Shown: in pieces, positions 46,165 to 55,030 of the stretch
Layout: every line of letters begins with the position of its first letter
Position numbering within the stretch: the first letter of the stretch is position 1
Source: Salegentibacter mishustinae
Lineage (GTDB): Bacteria > Bacteroidota > Bacteroidia > Flavobacteriales > Flavobacteriaceae
NCBI RefSeq assembly: GCF_002900095.1
Contig: NZ_LLKN01000002.1
Span: 248,001 to 312,000, forward strand
Direction of reading: 5' to 3'
DNA: 64,000 nt
Notes under the pieces: model-generated
The model's input: only the letters and a program-made list of their open reading frames with translations
Databases searched by the model: none
What the model was told of the DNA's origin: nothing
Position numbers and translations under genes: made by a program

Positions 46165-46674
46165 ATGAAAGTACAAACTTTATTGAAAAAGGATTCTTAT
46201 TCCAAAGCCGCCGGTCGCGGATTACTGGCCGGAGTTATTGGCGGATTAGCCGGAACAGCGGTAAAAAGCCTGGTAGAACATTTTTTAACTGTACGGGAAG
46301 TGGAGCAGCGTTCAGCTCAAATTAAAATTGTAGATGATCTTTCTACAAAAATCACCGGTTCTCCAATAAGTGTTGATAATGAAGAATTAGCCGAACAATT
46401 AGTGAATTTCCCAATTGGCGCCAGTGTTGGTGCGGCTTACGGTTTTGGCAAAAAAGACAATGAAAAATTAAATATTACAGACGGGATAATCTTAGGCGGT
46501 TCTACCTGGATCTCCACTCACGAAACATCCCTCCCAATGATGGGATTAGAACCAAAACCTACAGATGTTCCCATGAGAATGCAATTTAATGAACTATTTG
46601 CCCACGTTCTTTTTGGAATTACTACCGAAGTGGTTCGCAGTACAGTTTTGCAAAGATTAAACGAGAGAGATTAA
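46165..46674 (+). CDS. DUF1440 (YagU-like) membrane protein
   Basis: 169 residues. RGLLAGVIGGLAGTAVKSLVEH at the N terminus and HETSLPMMGL, NELFAHVLFGITTEVVR at the C terminus match the YagU pattern, an inner-membrane protein family of unclear role linked to acid resistance in E. coli. Hydrophobic segments suggest three or four membrane spans. It converges on the helicase gene with a 4-nt overlap. Confidence 0.7.
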   Translation: MKVQTLLKKDSYSKAAGRGLLAGVIGGLAGTAVKSLVEHFLTVREVEQRSAQIKIVDDLSTKITGSPISVDNEELAEQLVNFPIGASVGAAYGFGKKDNEKLNITDGIILGGSTWISTHETSLPMMGLEPKPTDVPMRMQFNELFAHVLFGITTEVVRSTVLQRLNERD

Positions 46675-49145
46675 TTTTCCAGGCTTTTTAGCATTCTTTT
46701 AATCCTATCTTCCAGTTTTTCTGAAGATAATTTTTCCCGAAGTCTATCGGTAATAATCGGAAAAGAGAACGGTGTTGGTTTTTCGCATTTTTTCCAAATG
46801 ATCTTTTGGTGATGAATGCGCTCTAAAGCCATTCTTAATCGGCCTTCTTCCAATTGATGCTCAAAAGTTTCCCTAAAGGATTGCAAATACAATAAATTAT
46901 CATCTTCATAATCTTTAAAAACGCTGAACAACAATTGTGAGCTACTTTGCAAATGCTTGCTTTTAATCAATTTATTCGGGTAACCGGTAAAAACCATCCC
47001 GGCAATTACCGCAATATCCCTAAATTTTCGCCTGGCCATTTCTGTAGCGTTTAAACTCTTATAAAGATCATCCATCAAGAATTCTGCGGAAAAAAGATCG
47101 TTATCTAAAACCTGTTGCATATCAATTTCCTGGTCTGAGAGTAGTTCAAATCCGTAGTCGTTAAAGGCTATACTAAACGAAATAGGCGAAAGTAAACTGA
47201 TGCGGTAAGCCAGTAAACTTCCCAAAGCCTCGTGGACAAAACGGCCCTCAAACGGATAAAATATTGCATGATAACCTTCGCGAGTCTTAAAAGTTTCTAT
47301 TAAAAACTCATCTTGCCTGGGGATAATCGATTCTTTTTGCTGCCGTTCCAGAATTGGTTGTAAAGCTTTTAATTCCTCCGATTTTCCCTTAGAACCTGCA
47401 GCAGTTGAAGCTGAGGCCGCATACATTTCTTCCCGAAGCAACTCACTCATTTGCGCTGAGAAGGCCATTCTCCCGCCCATCCAACTAGGCACTTTAGAAG
47501 TTTTTTTCTTCGATTTTCTAACTAAAACTTGCATACTTTTTATACGCACTAATTCCAGGTTTCTTCCGGCGAAGGTAAATACATCACCAGGCGTAAGTTT
47601 GGAAATAAACCATTCTTCTATAGACCCTATAAATCCACCTTTTAAATATTTAACCGTGAGTACCGCGTCGCTTACAATCGTCCCAATTTGCAGTCGGTGA
47701 CGCATAGCAATCCCGCGGTTATTTACTTTAAAAAGACCGTCTTCTTCAATTTCAATTTTCTTGTATTCATCATAAGCCTGCAAACTCTGGCTGCCTTTGG
47801 TAACGAAATTTAAGATCCATAACCATTCATCTTCAGTAATGCCCTGGAAACAAAACGTAGATTTAATTTCGGGCCAGATTTCCTTCGGAAAAAAACCATT
47901 AGAAACCGCTAAAGTTGTGAGGTATTGCACCAGAACATCAAAACTTAACAGATATGGAATTCTATCTTCTACAGCAGTCTTTTGTACCGCTTTTTGTAAA
48001 GCTGAAGCTTCAATAAGTTCTATAGCGTGTGTGGGTAAAAAATGAATTACACTTTCTTTTCCCGGTTGGTGGCCGCTTCTTCCAGCCCGTTGTAAAAACC
48101 TTGCCACACCCTTTGGTCCGCCAATTTGAATAATGGTTTCCACAGGTGCAAAATCCACTCCCAAATCAAGGCTAGAAGTGCAAACCACAGCTTTTAAAGT
48201 TTCATTTCTAATAGCCTGTTCAACCCAAAGCCTGGTTTCTTTATTAATGCTACCGTGATGCATCGCAACTTCCCCGGCAAACTCCGGATATTTATGCATT
48301 AATTTCTGAAACCAAAGTTCGCATTGCGAGCGAGTATTGGTAAAAAGCAGCGTGGTTCTGGAATTTTTAATAATCGGCACTACCTCATCAATCAAGTGCA
48401 AACCCAAATGGCCTCGCCAAGGAAACTTTTCCATTTTCTCCGGAATAATAGATTTCACGCTGATTTTCTTCTTTAGATTCGCCCTGATTAAAGTTGAATT
48501 TTGAAAGGCTTCGGAATCAGGACCGAGCAAAACCTCTCGTGCCTGTTCGAGATTACCAATCGTGGCCGAGATTCCCCAAATGCGTAGATCTTTTGAAACC
48601 GTTTTTAAACGAGACAAAGCAAGTTCCATTTGCACGCCGCGTTTAGTACCCAGTAATTCGTGCCATTCATCAACTACTACAGCATTTAGGTTTTTAAATG
48701 TTTTATCGTAGTTTTTTGAGGAAAGCAATAGCTGTAAACTTTCAGGTGTGGTAATAAGTAAATCGGGCATGGATTTTTTCTGCGCTGTGCGAACTTTTTG
48801 CGGGGTATCCCCTGTGCGAATTCCTACGGTTAAACCACTCTCAATTTCGTCAGCAAATCGTTGCGCCGACTGTTCAATTTCTACCGACAGGGCACGAAGT
48901 GGTGTGATCCAAATTGCTTTTAATCCTTTTTTTTGCTTCGTTTTATAATCGGGGTTTTTCTTAAGATAATCCAGTACTATAGGAACCCAAAGTGCATAGG
49001 TTTTTCCGCTACCTGTTGGTGCGTTTAAAAGTCCATTTTTTTTCTGCAAAAAAGCTGTCCAGGTTTGTTTCTGAAAAGCAAAAGGCTTCCATCCCTGATT
49101 AGAAAACCAGGTTTCGGCAATTTTTGTGAGTTCGTTTCTATTCAT
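46671..49145 (-). CDS. Ligase-associated Lhr-type DEXH helicase
   Basis: An 824-residue superfamily 2 helicase. Walker A is NAPTGSGKTYALW; motif II is VVVDEWHELLGTKRG (DEWH rather than DEVH); motif VI includes FLQRAGRSGHQPGK. The winged-helix and Lhr-core-like C-terminal region (CFQGITEDEWLWILNFV, GDVFTFAGRNLEL) follow. It belongs to the helicase-ligase-exonuclease repair clusters. It is now separated from the ligase gene by the DUF559 insert. Confidence 0.93.
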   Translation of the reverse strand: MNRNELTKIAETWFSNQGWKPFAFQKQTWTAFLQKKNGLLNAPTGSGKTYALWVPIVLDYLKKNPDYKTKQKKGLKAIWITPLRALSVEIEQSAQRFADEIESGLTVGIRTGDTPQKVRTAQKKSMPDLLITTPESLQLLLSSKNYDKTFKNLNAVVVDEWHELLGTKRGVQMELALSRLKTVSKDLRIWGISATIGNLEQAREVLLGPDSEAFQNSTLIRANLKKKISVKSIIPEKMEKFPWRGHLGLHLIDEVVPIIKNSRTTLLFTNTRSQCELWFQKLMHKYPEFAGEVAMHHGSINKETRLWVEQAIRNETLKAVVCTSSLDLGVDFAPVETIIQIGGPKGVARFLQRAGRSGHQPGKESVIHFLPTHAIELIEASALQKAVQKTAVEDRIPYLLSFDVLVQYLTTLAVSNGFFPKEIWPEIKSTFCFQGITEDEWLWILNFVTKGSQSLQAYDEYKKIEIEEDGLFKVNNRGIAMRHRLQIGTIVSDAVLTVKYLKGGFIGSIEEWFISKLTPGDVFTFAGRNLELVRIKSMQVLVRKSKKKTSKVPSWMGGRMAFSAQMSELLREEMYAASASTAAGSKGKSEELKALQPILERQQKESIIPRQDEFLIETFKTREGYHAIFYPFEGRFVHEALGSLLAYRISLLSPISFSIAFNDYGFELLSDQEIDMQQVLDNDLFSAEFLMDDLYKSLNATEMARRKFRDIAVIAGMVFTGYPNKLIKSKHLQSSSQLLFSVFKDYEDDNLLYLQSFRETFEHQLEEGRLRMALERIHHQKIIWKKCEKPTPFSFPIITDRLREKLSSEKLEDRIKRMLKSLEN

Positions 49146-49150
49146 GTTTT

Positions 49151-49287
49151 AACCCTTCCGTCTTATCCAGCTAACGCTGAATAATCCACCTTCCCTTAAA
49201 AAGGGAATGAACGTTTTGATGTTTAAATTTACTCTTTTAGAGTTCCCCTCCTTTTTAAGGAAGGTGCCCAACAGGGTGGAGTGGTTC
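49151..49287. repeat. Long G/C-rich repeat, left copy flanking DUF559
   Basis: About 137 bp running from AACCCTTCC to GTGGTTCAC. It is about 88% identical by eye, in the same direction, to 49668-49803, and contains palindromes based on CTTCCCTT/AAGGGAA and CCCCTCC/GGAAGG. It starts 6 bp after the helicase start codon and ends on the DUF559 stop codon. Confidence 0.88.
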
Positions 49288-49648
49288 ACTTTTTAAAATT
49301 ATCCTCGATCTCTTTCAAAACCGAAGGCAAAAAATCAAACACCATTCTATTTTCAAACCGTATGACTTTAAATCCCCAATCTTCCAGTTTTTTAGTTCTT
49401 TTTTCATCTTTTTCTTCAGCGAGAGGATTTTTGTGCACATCCCCATCAAGTTCTATAATGAGTTGTTCTTCTGCGCAATAAAAATCCACTATAAAATTTT
49501 CTATACTATGTTGTCTCCTAAATTTTCTTCCCTTGAGCTTTCTTCGTTGTAACTGTTTCCATAAAAATGCTTCAGCAGGAGTTAAATTATTCCTTAAAGC
49601 TTTTCGGTAGGGTTCGAGATGTTTTCTATTATGGCTTGGTTTTTTCAT
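49286..49648 (-). CDS. DUF559 domain endonuclease-like protein
   Basis: About 120 residues from ATG 49648 (a longer start at 49678 would lie in the flanking repeat). The Vsr-like DUF559 fold is clear: NLTPAEAFLWKQL, RRQHSIENFIVDFYC and LIIELDGDVH, with candidate acidic catalytic residues Glu, Asp and the ExD pair; WGFKVIRFENRMV follows. It is inserted between the ligase and helicase genes on the same strand, bracketed by two long direct repeats. The fold suggests a nuclease; its biological role is unknown. Confidence 0.88.
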   Translation of the reverse strand: MKKPSHNRKHLEPYRKALRNNLTPAEAFLWKQLQRRKLKGRKFRRQHSIENFIVDFYCAEEQLIIELDGDVHKNPLAEEKDEKRTKKLEDWGFKVIRFENRMVFDFLPSVLKEIEDNFKK

Positions 49649-49667
49649 TTTTTTTAATTTTCTCTGC

Positions 49668-49803
49668 AACCCTTCCATCTTATCCTGCTAACGCTGAATA
49701 ATCCACCTTTCCTTAACAAGGGAAGGAGCGTTTTGTTGTTTTAATTTCCTTTTAGAGTTCCCCTCCTTTTTAAGGAGGGGTGCCCGATAGGGTGGGGTGG
49801 TTA
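49668..49803. repeat. Long G/C-rich repeat, right copy flanking DUF559
   Basis: About 136 bp from AACCCTTCC to GTGGTTAAT, a direct copy of 49151-49287. It includes a clean 9-bp palindrome CCCCTCCTT/AAGGAGGGG. Its end contains the ligase stop codon (49801-49803). Confidence 0.88.
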
Positions 49804-51396
49804 ATCCGGAATTAAATCCCGCAACTCACCCAATGTATTTGCTTCGTGTATGTTTTTATCGGTACGCCAGCGTACCATTCTGGGAAAACGGGTTGCTACC
49901 CCGCTTTTATGGCGTTTGGACTCTGCTATTCCTTCAAAAGCAATTTCAAAAACGTGGTGTGGTGTCACGCTTCTAACGGGTCCAAAACGCTCTAAAGTGT
50001 TTTTCTTGATCCACGCATCGAGTTTTCTAAATTCGGCATCGGTTAAACCGGAATAAGCTTTGGCAAAAGTTACCAGTTCCTTTTTATCATCATTCCACAA
50101 ACCGAAAGTATAATCGGTAAATAAATTGCTTCGTCTTCCGTGACCACGCATGGCATAAGTGAGCACCGCATCTACCGTAAGCGGATCTACTTTCCACTTC
50201 CACCAGTCGCCTTTTTTTCTTCCCACTAAATATGGAGAATCCAATCTTTTCAACATCAAGCCTTCCGATTTTTCCTCCCGGGCACGTTCGCGTTCTTCGG
50301 CAACTTCAGCCCAATTTTTAAAAGAAATTCGTTCAGATAAATGCAATGGAACTTCTTCAGAAGAAACCCCGGCATAGAGTTTCTCCAGAATTTTTCTTCT
50401 TTCAACAAATGGCTCGGTTCTAATATCTACTCCTTTCCATTCCAAAACATCATAAGCTTTTAAAATTACCGGGGTTTTCTCCAGTAATTTTTTACTGATA
50501 TTTTTTCTTCCAATTCTTGTTTGCAAATCTTTAAAGGTTCCAATTTTCCCGTCTGGAAAAGGCAAAATTTCTCCGTCTATTACCGTTCCGTTGGGAATTT
50601 TCCCCACGAAATCTTCAAATTCGGGATACTTATCGGTGACCAGTTCTTCCCCCCGGCTCCAAACAAAAAGTTCGTCATTCCTAATAATTACCTGAGAACG
50701 GATGCCGTCCCATTTATGCTCTGCACTCCAATTAGCCACATCTCCTAATTCTTCAATTTCATCATCTATGGCATAGGCCAGGTAAAACGGATAAGGTTTT
50801 GACAAATAATCTTCTTCGTTTTCTTCTAAAATCAGTTTTTTAAAAGTGGTTTTTTCAGGCTTCCAGTTACCCATCATCTTATAGGCAAGAATATCTTCGT
50901 CGATATCAGTTGCTTTTGAAAGTGCACGCGTCATTAATTTTTGACTTACACCTATGCGAAAACTTCCGGTGATGAGTTTGGTAAATACAAAACGCTCGTA
51001 ATAATTAAGCTCCAGCCAGTTTTTATGCAAATAGTCCTTTTTTTCTGATTCGGCTTTAGGTTTTAACTCTAATATTTCCTGGAGGAATTGATTAAGGCTT
51101 TTTTCGGTATTTTCTTCGGCTGGCGGAATTACCAAAGCGATTGTTTCTGCCAGATCGCCAACAATATGATAAGATTCTTCAAATAGCCATAAAGGAATAT
51201 TAGCCAATTCTGAAGCCCATTGGCGCATTAAAGTAGTATTTACAGGCCTTGGTGGCCTGCGATGTGATAAAATAGCGATAGTCCAAACCTTGTCTTTATC
51301 TGCGGCATTTTTAAAATAATGCGTTAAGGCCTCAACTTTTAGGGTAGTTTTGTTAGTGCTGTCCAGGGTTTTTATAAGCTCTGCAAAGTCCTTCAT
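49801..51396 (-). CDS. ATP-dependent DNA ligase
   Basis: A 531-residue ligase of the LigB/archaeal type. The adenylylated lysine is in AEHKWDGIRSQV (motif I), with VIDGEILPF (motif III), KSEGLMLKRLDSPY (IV) and DWWKWKVDP (V). It acts in a known DNA repair cluster with the exonuclease upstream and the Lhr-type helicase downstream. It is separate from the NAD-dependent replicative ligase. Confidence 0.94.
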   Translation of the reverse strand: MKDFAELIKTLDSTNKTTLKVEALTHYFKNAADKDKVWTIAILSHRRPPRPVNTTLMRQWASELANIPLWLFEESYHIVGDLAETIALVIPPAEENTEKSLNQFLQEILELKPKAESEKKDYLHKNWLELNYYERFVFTKLITGSFRIGVSQKLMTRALSKATDIDEDILAYKMMGNWKPEKTTFKKLILEENEEDYLSKPYPFYLAYAIDDEIEELGDVANWSAEHKWDGIRSQVIIRNDELFVWSRGEELVTDKYPEFEDFVGKIPNGTVIDGEILPFPDGKIGTFKDLQTRIGRKNISKKLLEKTPVILKAYDVLEWKGVDIRTEPFVERRKILEKLYAGVSSEEVPLHLSERISFKNWAEVAEERERAREEKSEGLMLKRLDSPYLVGRKKGDWWKWKVDPLTVDAVLTYAMRGHGRRSNLFTDYTFGLWNDDKKELVTFAKAYSGLTDAEFRKLDAWIKKNTLERFGPVRSVTPHHVFEIAFEGIAESKRHKSGVATRFPRMVRWRTDKNIHEANTLGELRDLIPD

Positions 51397-51445
51397 ATTA
51401 GTTTAGTTTACTTACTTCTCGATTGCGCTCGAAGTGACAAAGCAT

Positions 51446-52465
51446 TCAACTTTCTATTTCTTTTTTCGATTCTTCCTCTCCCATTTCCCCTTCGTATTGG
51501 GTTTCTTCGGTTCGGGCGTCAAAACCTAATTCTCTTAGATAACGTGAGAATATATCGGTATAACCGTGCGTGCAGATCACTTTTTCGGCCCCGGTGGCTT
51601 TTATAGATTTTAAAAGCCCCTGCCAATCGCAATGATCGGAAAGGACGAAGCCACGATCTATGGCTCGTCTTCTACGGGCTCCGCGGAAAGTCATCCAGCC
51701 GCTAGCAGAAGCCGTAACATAAGGCACCATTTTTTTAATCCACGGGCTGCCATGGGCGCTAGGTGGCGCCACAACTATATTCCCCTTAAATTCATTTTTC
51801 TTGGTATCACGGGTAACTCGCGTAGTTTCGGGCATTTCAGATAAAGGGCGAATCACTTCCGTCATATTCTCAATCGCGCCGTGAGTGTAAATTTTTCCTA
51901 TGGAAGTATCTAGATGTTTTAGCAAACGCTGTGCTTTTCCGAGGGAGTATCCAAAAATCACAGAGGTTCTCCCATCTTCCTTATTTTGCTGCCACCAATT
52001 ATTGATCTCGCTAAAAACTTCTGCCTGAGGTTGCCATTTAAACGCTGGTAATCCAAAAGTACATTCGGTGATAAATGTATGGCACTTTACCGGTTCATAA
52101 GGCACTGCTACCCCATCTTCCTCATCTTTGTAATCGCCGGTAAAAACCCAAACTTCGCCTTTATGCTCTACTCTAATCTGCGAAGAACCAATAATATGCC
52201 CGGCCGGATGCAGGGAAAATTTCACGCCATTAATGCTAAAAGTTTCGTTCCATTCTTTCCCGGAGACTTCAATTTCACCCAAGCGATGTTTTATAATAGG
52301 AACATTGCTGTGATGGGTAATGTATTTTTTATGCCCCCAGCGGGAATGATCTGCATGACCATGGGAAATAATGGCTTTATCTACCGGTTTCCAGGGATCC
52401 AGGTAAACATCTGCAGCTTCGCAGTAAATTCCTTTTTTATTAAAAGCGAGTAATGGTGGTTTCAT
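51446..52465 (-). CDS. Ligase-associated metallo-beta-lactamase fold exonuclease
   Basis: A 339-residue MBL-fold nuclease. The HxHxDH metal motif is in ISHGHADHSRWG, with HPAGHIIGSSQIRVE and VFTGDYKDE typical of the beta-CASP-like DNA nucleases, and VLSDHCDWQGL near the C terminus. It belongs with the ATP-dependent ligase and helicase in one leftward operon and likely trims DNA ends. The phosphoesterase (MPE) that often belongs to the same cluster is not present here. Confidence 0.9.
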   Translation of the reverse strand: MKPPLLAFNKKGIYCEAADVYLDPWKPVDKAIISHGHADHSRWGHKKYITHHSNVPIIKHRLGEIEVSGKEWNETFSINGVKFSLHPAGHIIGSSQIRVEHKGEVWVFTGDYKDEEDGVAVPYEPVKCHTFITECTFGLPAFKWQPQAEVFSEINNWWQQNKEDGRTSVIFGYSLGKAQRLLKHLDTSIGKIYTHGAIENMTEVIRPLSEMPETTRVTRDTKKNEFKGNIVVAPPSAHGSPWIKKMVPYVTASASGWMTFRGARRRRAIDRGFVLSDHCDWQGLLKSIKATGAEKVICTHGYTDIFSRYLRELGFDARTEETQYEGEMGEEESKKEIES

Positions 52466-52595
52466 TTTTCTTAAGTACTTGAATTGAAATTACCCAAAAT
52501 GCCACGCCTAAAAAAAGGATTAAGAAAAGATTAGGGATTGATTAAAAGCTCAATATTTTAGAGATTTTTTGGTGAAAAATACTTTTAGCTTTAAG

Positions 52596-52603
52596 TATCT
52601 TTG
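52596..52603 (+). promoter_or_regulatory. -7 promoter box for the TerB-like gene
   Basis: TATCTTTG, exactly TAnnTTTG, lies 21 bases before the TerB-like ATG at 52624. Confidence 0.55.
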
Positions 52604-52623
52604 TCGTATAAAATATATTTAAA

Positions 52624-53046
52624 ATGTCATTTTCAGATTTATTTGGTTCGGGAGAACATCTTCGCAATATCAACCATTTCGCTTCTATTGTAAACCTGGC
52701 CAGTGTAGATGGTGAGATCAACGAAAAAGAGCGTGTACTTTTAGAGCGCTTTGCACGGAAGTTAGATATTAGCGAACAGGAATATAAAATGGTTATTAAG
52801 AATCCACAGGAATTTCCTATTAGCGCTTATAATAGTGTGGAAAAACGTTTAGAGCGTTTGCACGATCTTTTCAAGATTATTTTTGCAGATAATGAAATAG
52901 ACCACGAAGAGGAAACCCTTATTAAGCGTTATGCTATAGGTCTTGGTTTTTCAAATGAGAATGCCGAAAAAATAATTAAAAGATCTATACAGATCTTTAG
53001 TGGACAACTAAATTTTGAAGATTACCAGTATCTATTAGATAAGTAA
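52624..53046 (+). CDS. TerB-like protein
   Basis: A 140-residue helical protein of the TerB (tellurite resistance) superfamily. The pattern of two repeated halves is visible: IVNLASVDGEINEKERVLLERFA and IIFADNEIDHEEETLIKRYA, with acidic metal-binding-like residues. TerB family members bind metal and scaffold complexes; no ter genes are nearby. It diverges from the ligase-associated exonuclease gene. Confidence 0.85.
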   Translation: MSFSDLFGSGEHLRNINHFASIVNLASVDGEINEKERVLLERFARKLDISEQEYKMVIKNPQEFPISAYNSVEKRLERLHDLFKIIFADNEIDHEEETLIKRYAIGLGFSNENAEKIIKRSIQIFSGQLNFEDYQYLLDK

Positions 53047-53133
53047 ACAAGTTCGCAGCAAGCTTACGAAACATTTTTTTTGGAAAATTTAATTTGATTT
53101 CGAGACATCCCGACTCTTCGGGACGAAGCATTT

Positions 53134-53153
53134 AATCTCGATTATCGAGTAAA
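53134..53153. repeat. 20-bp palindromic repeat, partner of 17740-17759
   Basis: AATCTCGATTATCGAGTAAA, an exact 20-base inverted copy of the site in the mnhA-mnhB gap. Confidence 0.7.
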
Positions 53154-53193
53154 ACATATAAATTATTTGGACTTGTGAAAGTCTGAAAAAACT

Positions 53194-53237
53194 TCAGGCT
53201 AAAATAATTCCTACACTTCGGGATTATTTTAGCCTGA
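53194..53237. terminator. Bidirectional intrinsic terminator between TerB-like gene and fbp
   Basis: TCAGGCTAAAATAAT (53194-53208) and ATTATTTTAGCCTGA (53223-53237) form a perfect 15-bp stem around a 14-base loop. T-rich runs follow on both strands. Confidence 0.88.
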
Positions 53238-53267
53238 TATTTTTTATAAACTAAGTGGTTATGCTTT

Positions 53268-54275
53268 TTAACTATACTTCTGCATAAATTCTTCAGCCTT
53301 ATCTACCATATTTTTACTTCCGCAGAAAAAAGGTGCACGCTCGTGTAATTCTTTTGGCTGAATGTCCATAATTCGATTAAATCCGTCGGTGGCTTTACCT
53401 CCGGCCTGTTCTACGATAAACGCCATTGGGTTACATTCATACAATAACCTAAGTTTACCATTATTGGCTTTAGAACTTTTTGGGTAGATAAAAATTCCGC
53501 CTTTGATCATATTCCTGTGAATATCTGAAACCATAGAACCAATATAGCGTGATGTGTAAGGCCTATCATCTTTTTCTTCCTGGCAAAATTTAATATATTT
53601 TTTAACGCCCTCCGGGAAGTGCACATAATTCCCTTCGTTCATAGAATAAATTCTTCCATTTTCTGGAAATTTCATGTCTGGATGCGATAAATACCAGGAA
53701 CCCAGGGCAGGGTTTAAAGTGAACCCGTTCACGCCACAACCTGTGGTATAAACAAGCATGGTAGAAGTTCCGTAAATAATATAACCGGCTGCCACCTGTT
53801 TATTTCCCGGTTGCAAAAAATCTTCACTGGTTACCGGCGTGCCGATTGGAGTCACACGACGATAAACAGAAAAAATAGTTCCTACAGATACGTTAACATC
53901 AATATTAGAGCTCCCATCCAGCGGATCCATAAGGACTACATATTTATTTTTGTTGTCATTATTTTTTCCTGAAATAGTAATAAAATCGTCATTTTCTTCT
54001 GAAGCGATTCCGCAAACAATCTCCCGATTAATTAGCGTTTGAATAAAAGTTTCGTTGGCATAAACATCTAATTTCTGCTGGTCTTCACCCTGGATATTGG
54101 TATCGCCGTGCAAGCCTAAAATATCTACTAAACCTGCTTTATTCACTTCGTGATTTACCACTTTAGCCGCCAGGCGTAAGGACCTAATTAAACGGGATAG
54201 TTCTCCCGAAGAATAAGGAAAAGCCTCCTGATTTTCTATAATGAATTCCCCTAAAGTTTGATTTTTCTTAACCAT
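53268..54275 (-). CDS. fbp: Class I fructose-1,6-bisphosphatase
   Basis: A 335-residue gluconeogenesis enzyme. Metal-binding motifs are ASEENDDF and [27 protein letters not shown], the FBPase class I signature; GGKATDG and [17 protein letters not shown] are near the C terminus. It converges on the TerB-like gene across a long terminator. A TAnnTTTG box lies upstream. Confidence 0.97.
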   Translation of the reverse strand: MVKKNQTLGEFIIENQEAFPYSSGELSRLIRSLRLAAKVVNHEVNKAGLVDILGLHGDTNIQGEDQQKLDVYANETFIQTLINREIVCGIASEENDDFITISGKNNDNKNKYVVLMDPLDGSSNIDVNVSVGTIFSVYRRVTPIGTPVTSEDFLQPGNKQVAAGYIIYGTSTMLVYTTGCGVNGFTLNPALGSWYLSHPDMKFPENGRIYSMNEGNYVHFPEGVKKYIKFCQEEKDDRPYTSRYIGSMVSDIHRNMIKGGIFIYPKSSKANNGKLRLLYECNPMAFIVEQAGGKATDGFNRIMDIQPKELHERAPFFCGSKNMVDKAEEFMQKYS

Positions 54276-54300
54276 TTTGAACCAATATCGTTATTTGCTT

Positions 54301-54308
54301 CAAAATTA
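54301..54308 (-). promoter_or_regulatory. -7 promoter box for fbp
   Basis: The minus strand reads TAATTTTG, an exact TAnnTTTG box, 26 bases before the fbp ATG at 54275. Confidence 0.5.
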
Positions 54309-54449
54309 TTCATTTATTTTAGTTACTAAAACGTTTTCGCTATAAAGTATTGAAAATTCACAAAAATTTAAATCAGTCAAAAGCCTGGACTATTATTTCT
54401 AATATTTCCGGGAAATTTTTAGAATTATCTAAATTGAAATTTCATTCTT

Positions 54450-54457
54450 TACTTTTG
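54450..54457 (+). promoter_or_regulatory. -7 promoter box for the first GNAT gene
   Basis: TACTTTTG, exactly TAnnTTTG, 19 bases before ATG 54476. Confidence 0.6.
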
Positions 54458-54475
54458 TAGATAAAGCAAATTAAA

Positions 54476-54958
54476 ATGGAATTTAAAATTAGAAAAGCAA
54501 CACTGGAAGATATGCCGGCAGTTCTGGAACTTATAAAGGAACTGGCTGAATTTGAAAAGGAACCCGATGCGGTAATTATTTCGGCAGAAGACCTTAAAAG
54601 AGATGGTTTTGGTACCAATCCGGCCTTTACCTGTTTTGTAGCCGAGGCAGCCGGAAAGATTGAAGGAATGGCATTATGCTATTTTAGATATTCTACCTGG
54701 AAGGGAAAAACAATTCATCTTGAAGACCTTGTAGTTAGAGAAAGTATGCGTGGCAAAGGCTTGGGCAATGCGCTTTACACACGCGTAATTGAATTCGCAA
54801 AAGAACAGGGCGTAAAACGTACCGAATGGGTGGTTTTAGACTGGAATACCCACGCTCGTGACTTTTACAGTCGCAGTGGCGCCACCGTTTTTACCGACTG
54901 GTGTACTGTGCAAATGGAAGAGAACGCGATGAATAAATTTCTGGAGAAATCACGTTAA
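54476..54958 (+). CDS. GNAT N-acetyltransferase, copy 1
   Basis: A 160-residue single-domain GNAT. MEFKIRKATLEDMPAVLELIKELAEFEKEPDA opens the fold and LVVRESMRGKGLGNALYTRVI is the acetyl-CoA loop, followed by VVLDWNTHARDFYSRSGA. It resembles diamine/thialysine acetyltransferases; the substrate is not proven. It is a tandem paralogue of the next gene. Confidence 0.9.
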   Translation: MEFKIRKATLEDMPAVLELIKELAEFEKEPDAVIISAEDLKRDGFGTNPAFTCFVAEAAGKIEGMALCYFRYSTWKGKTIHLEDLVVRESMRGKGLGNALYTRVIEFAKEQGVKRTEWVVLDWNTHARDFYSRSGATVFTDWCTVQMEENAMNKFLEKSR

Positions 54959-55006
54959 TTATAAGCTAAGCCCGCTAAAATAGGCCCGCTTATTAAAATG
55001 TATTCC

Positions 55007-55014
55007 TATTTTTG
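55007..55014 (+). promoter_or_regulatory. -7 promoter box for the second GNAT gene
   Basis: TATTTTTG, exactly TAnnTTTG, 16 bases before ATG 55031. An in-frame ATG at 54998 lies upstream of this box, which supports 55031 as the start. Confidence 0.6.
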
Positions 55015-55030
55015 TAGAAACACCAAATTT

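Noticed and set aside
49649-49678. Ten-residue N-terminal extension of the DUF559 protein
   Set aside because: The upstream start codon lies in the flanking repeat; the ATG at 49648 fits the family better.
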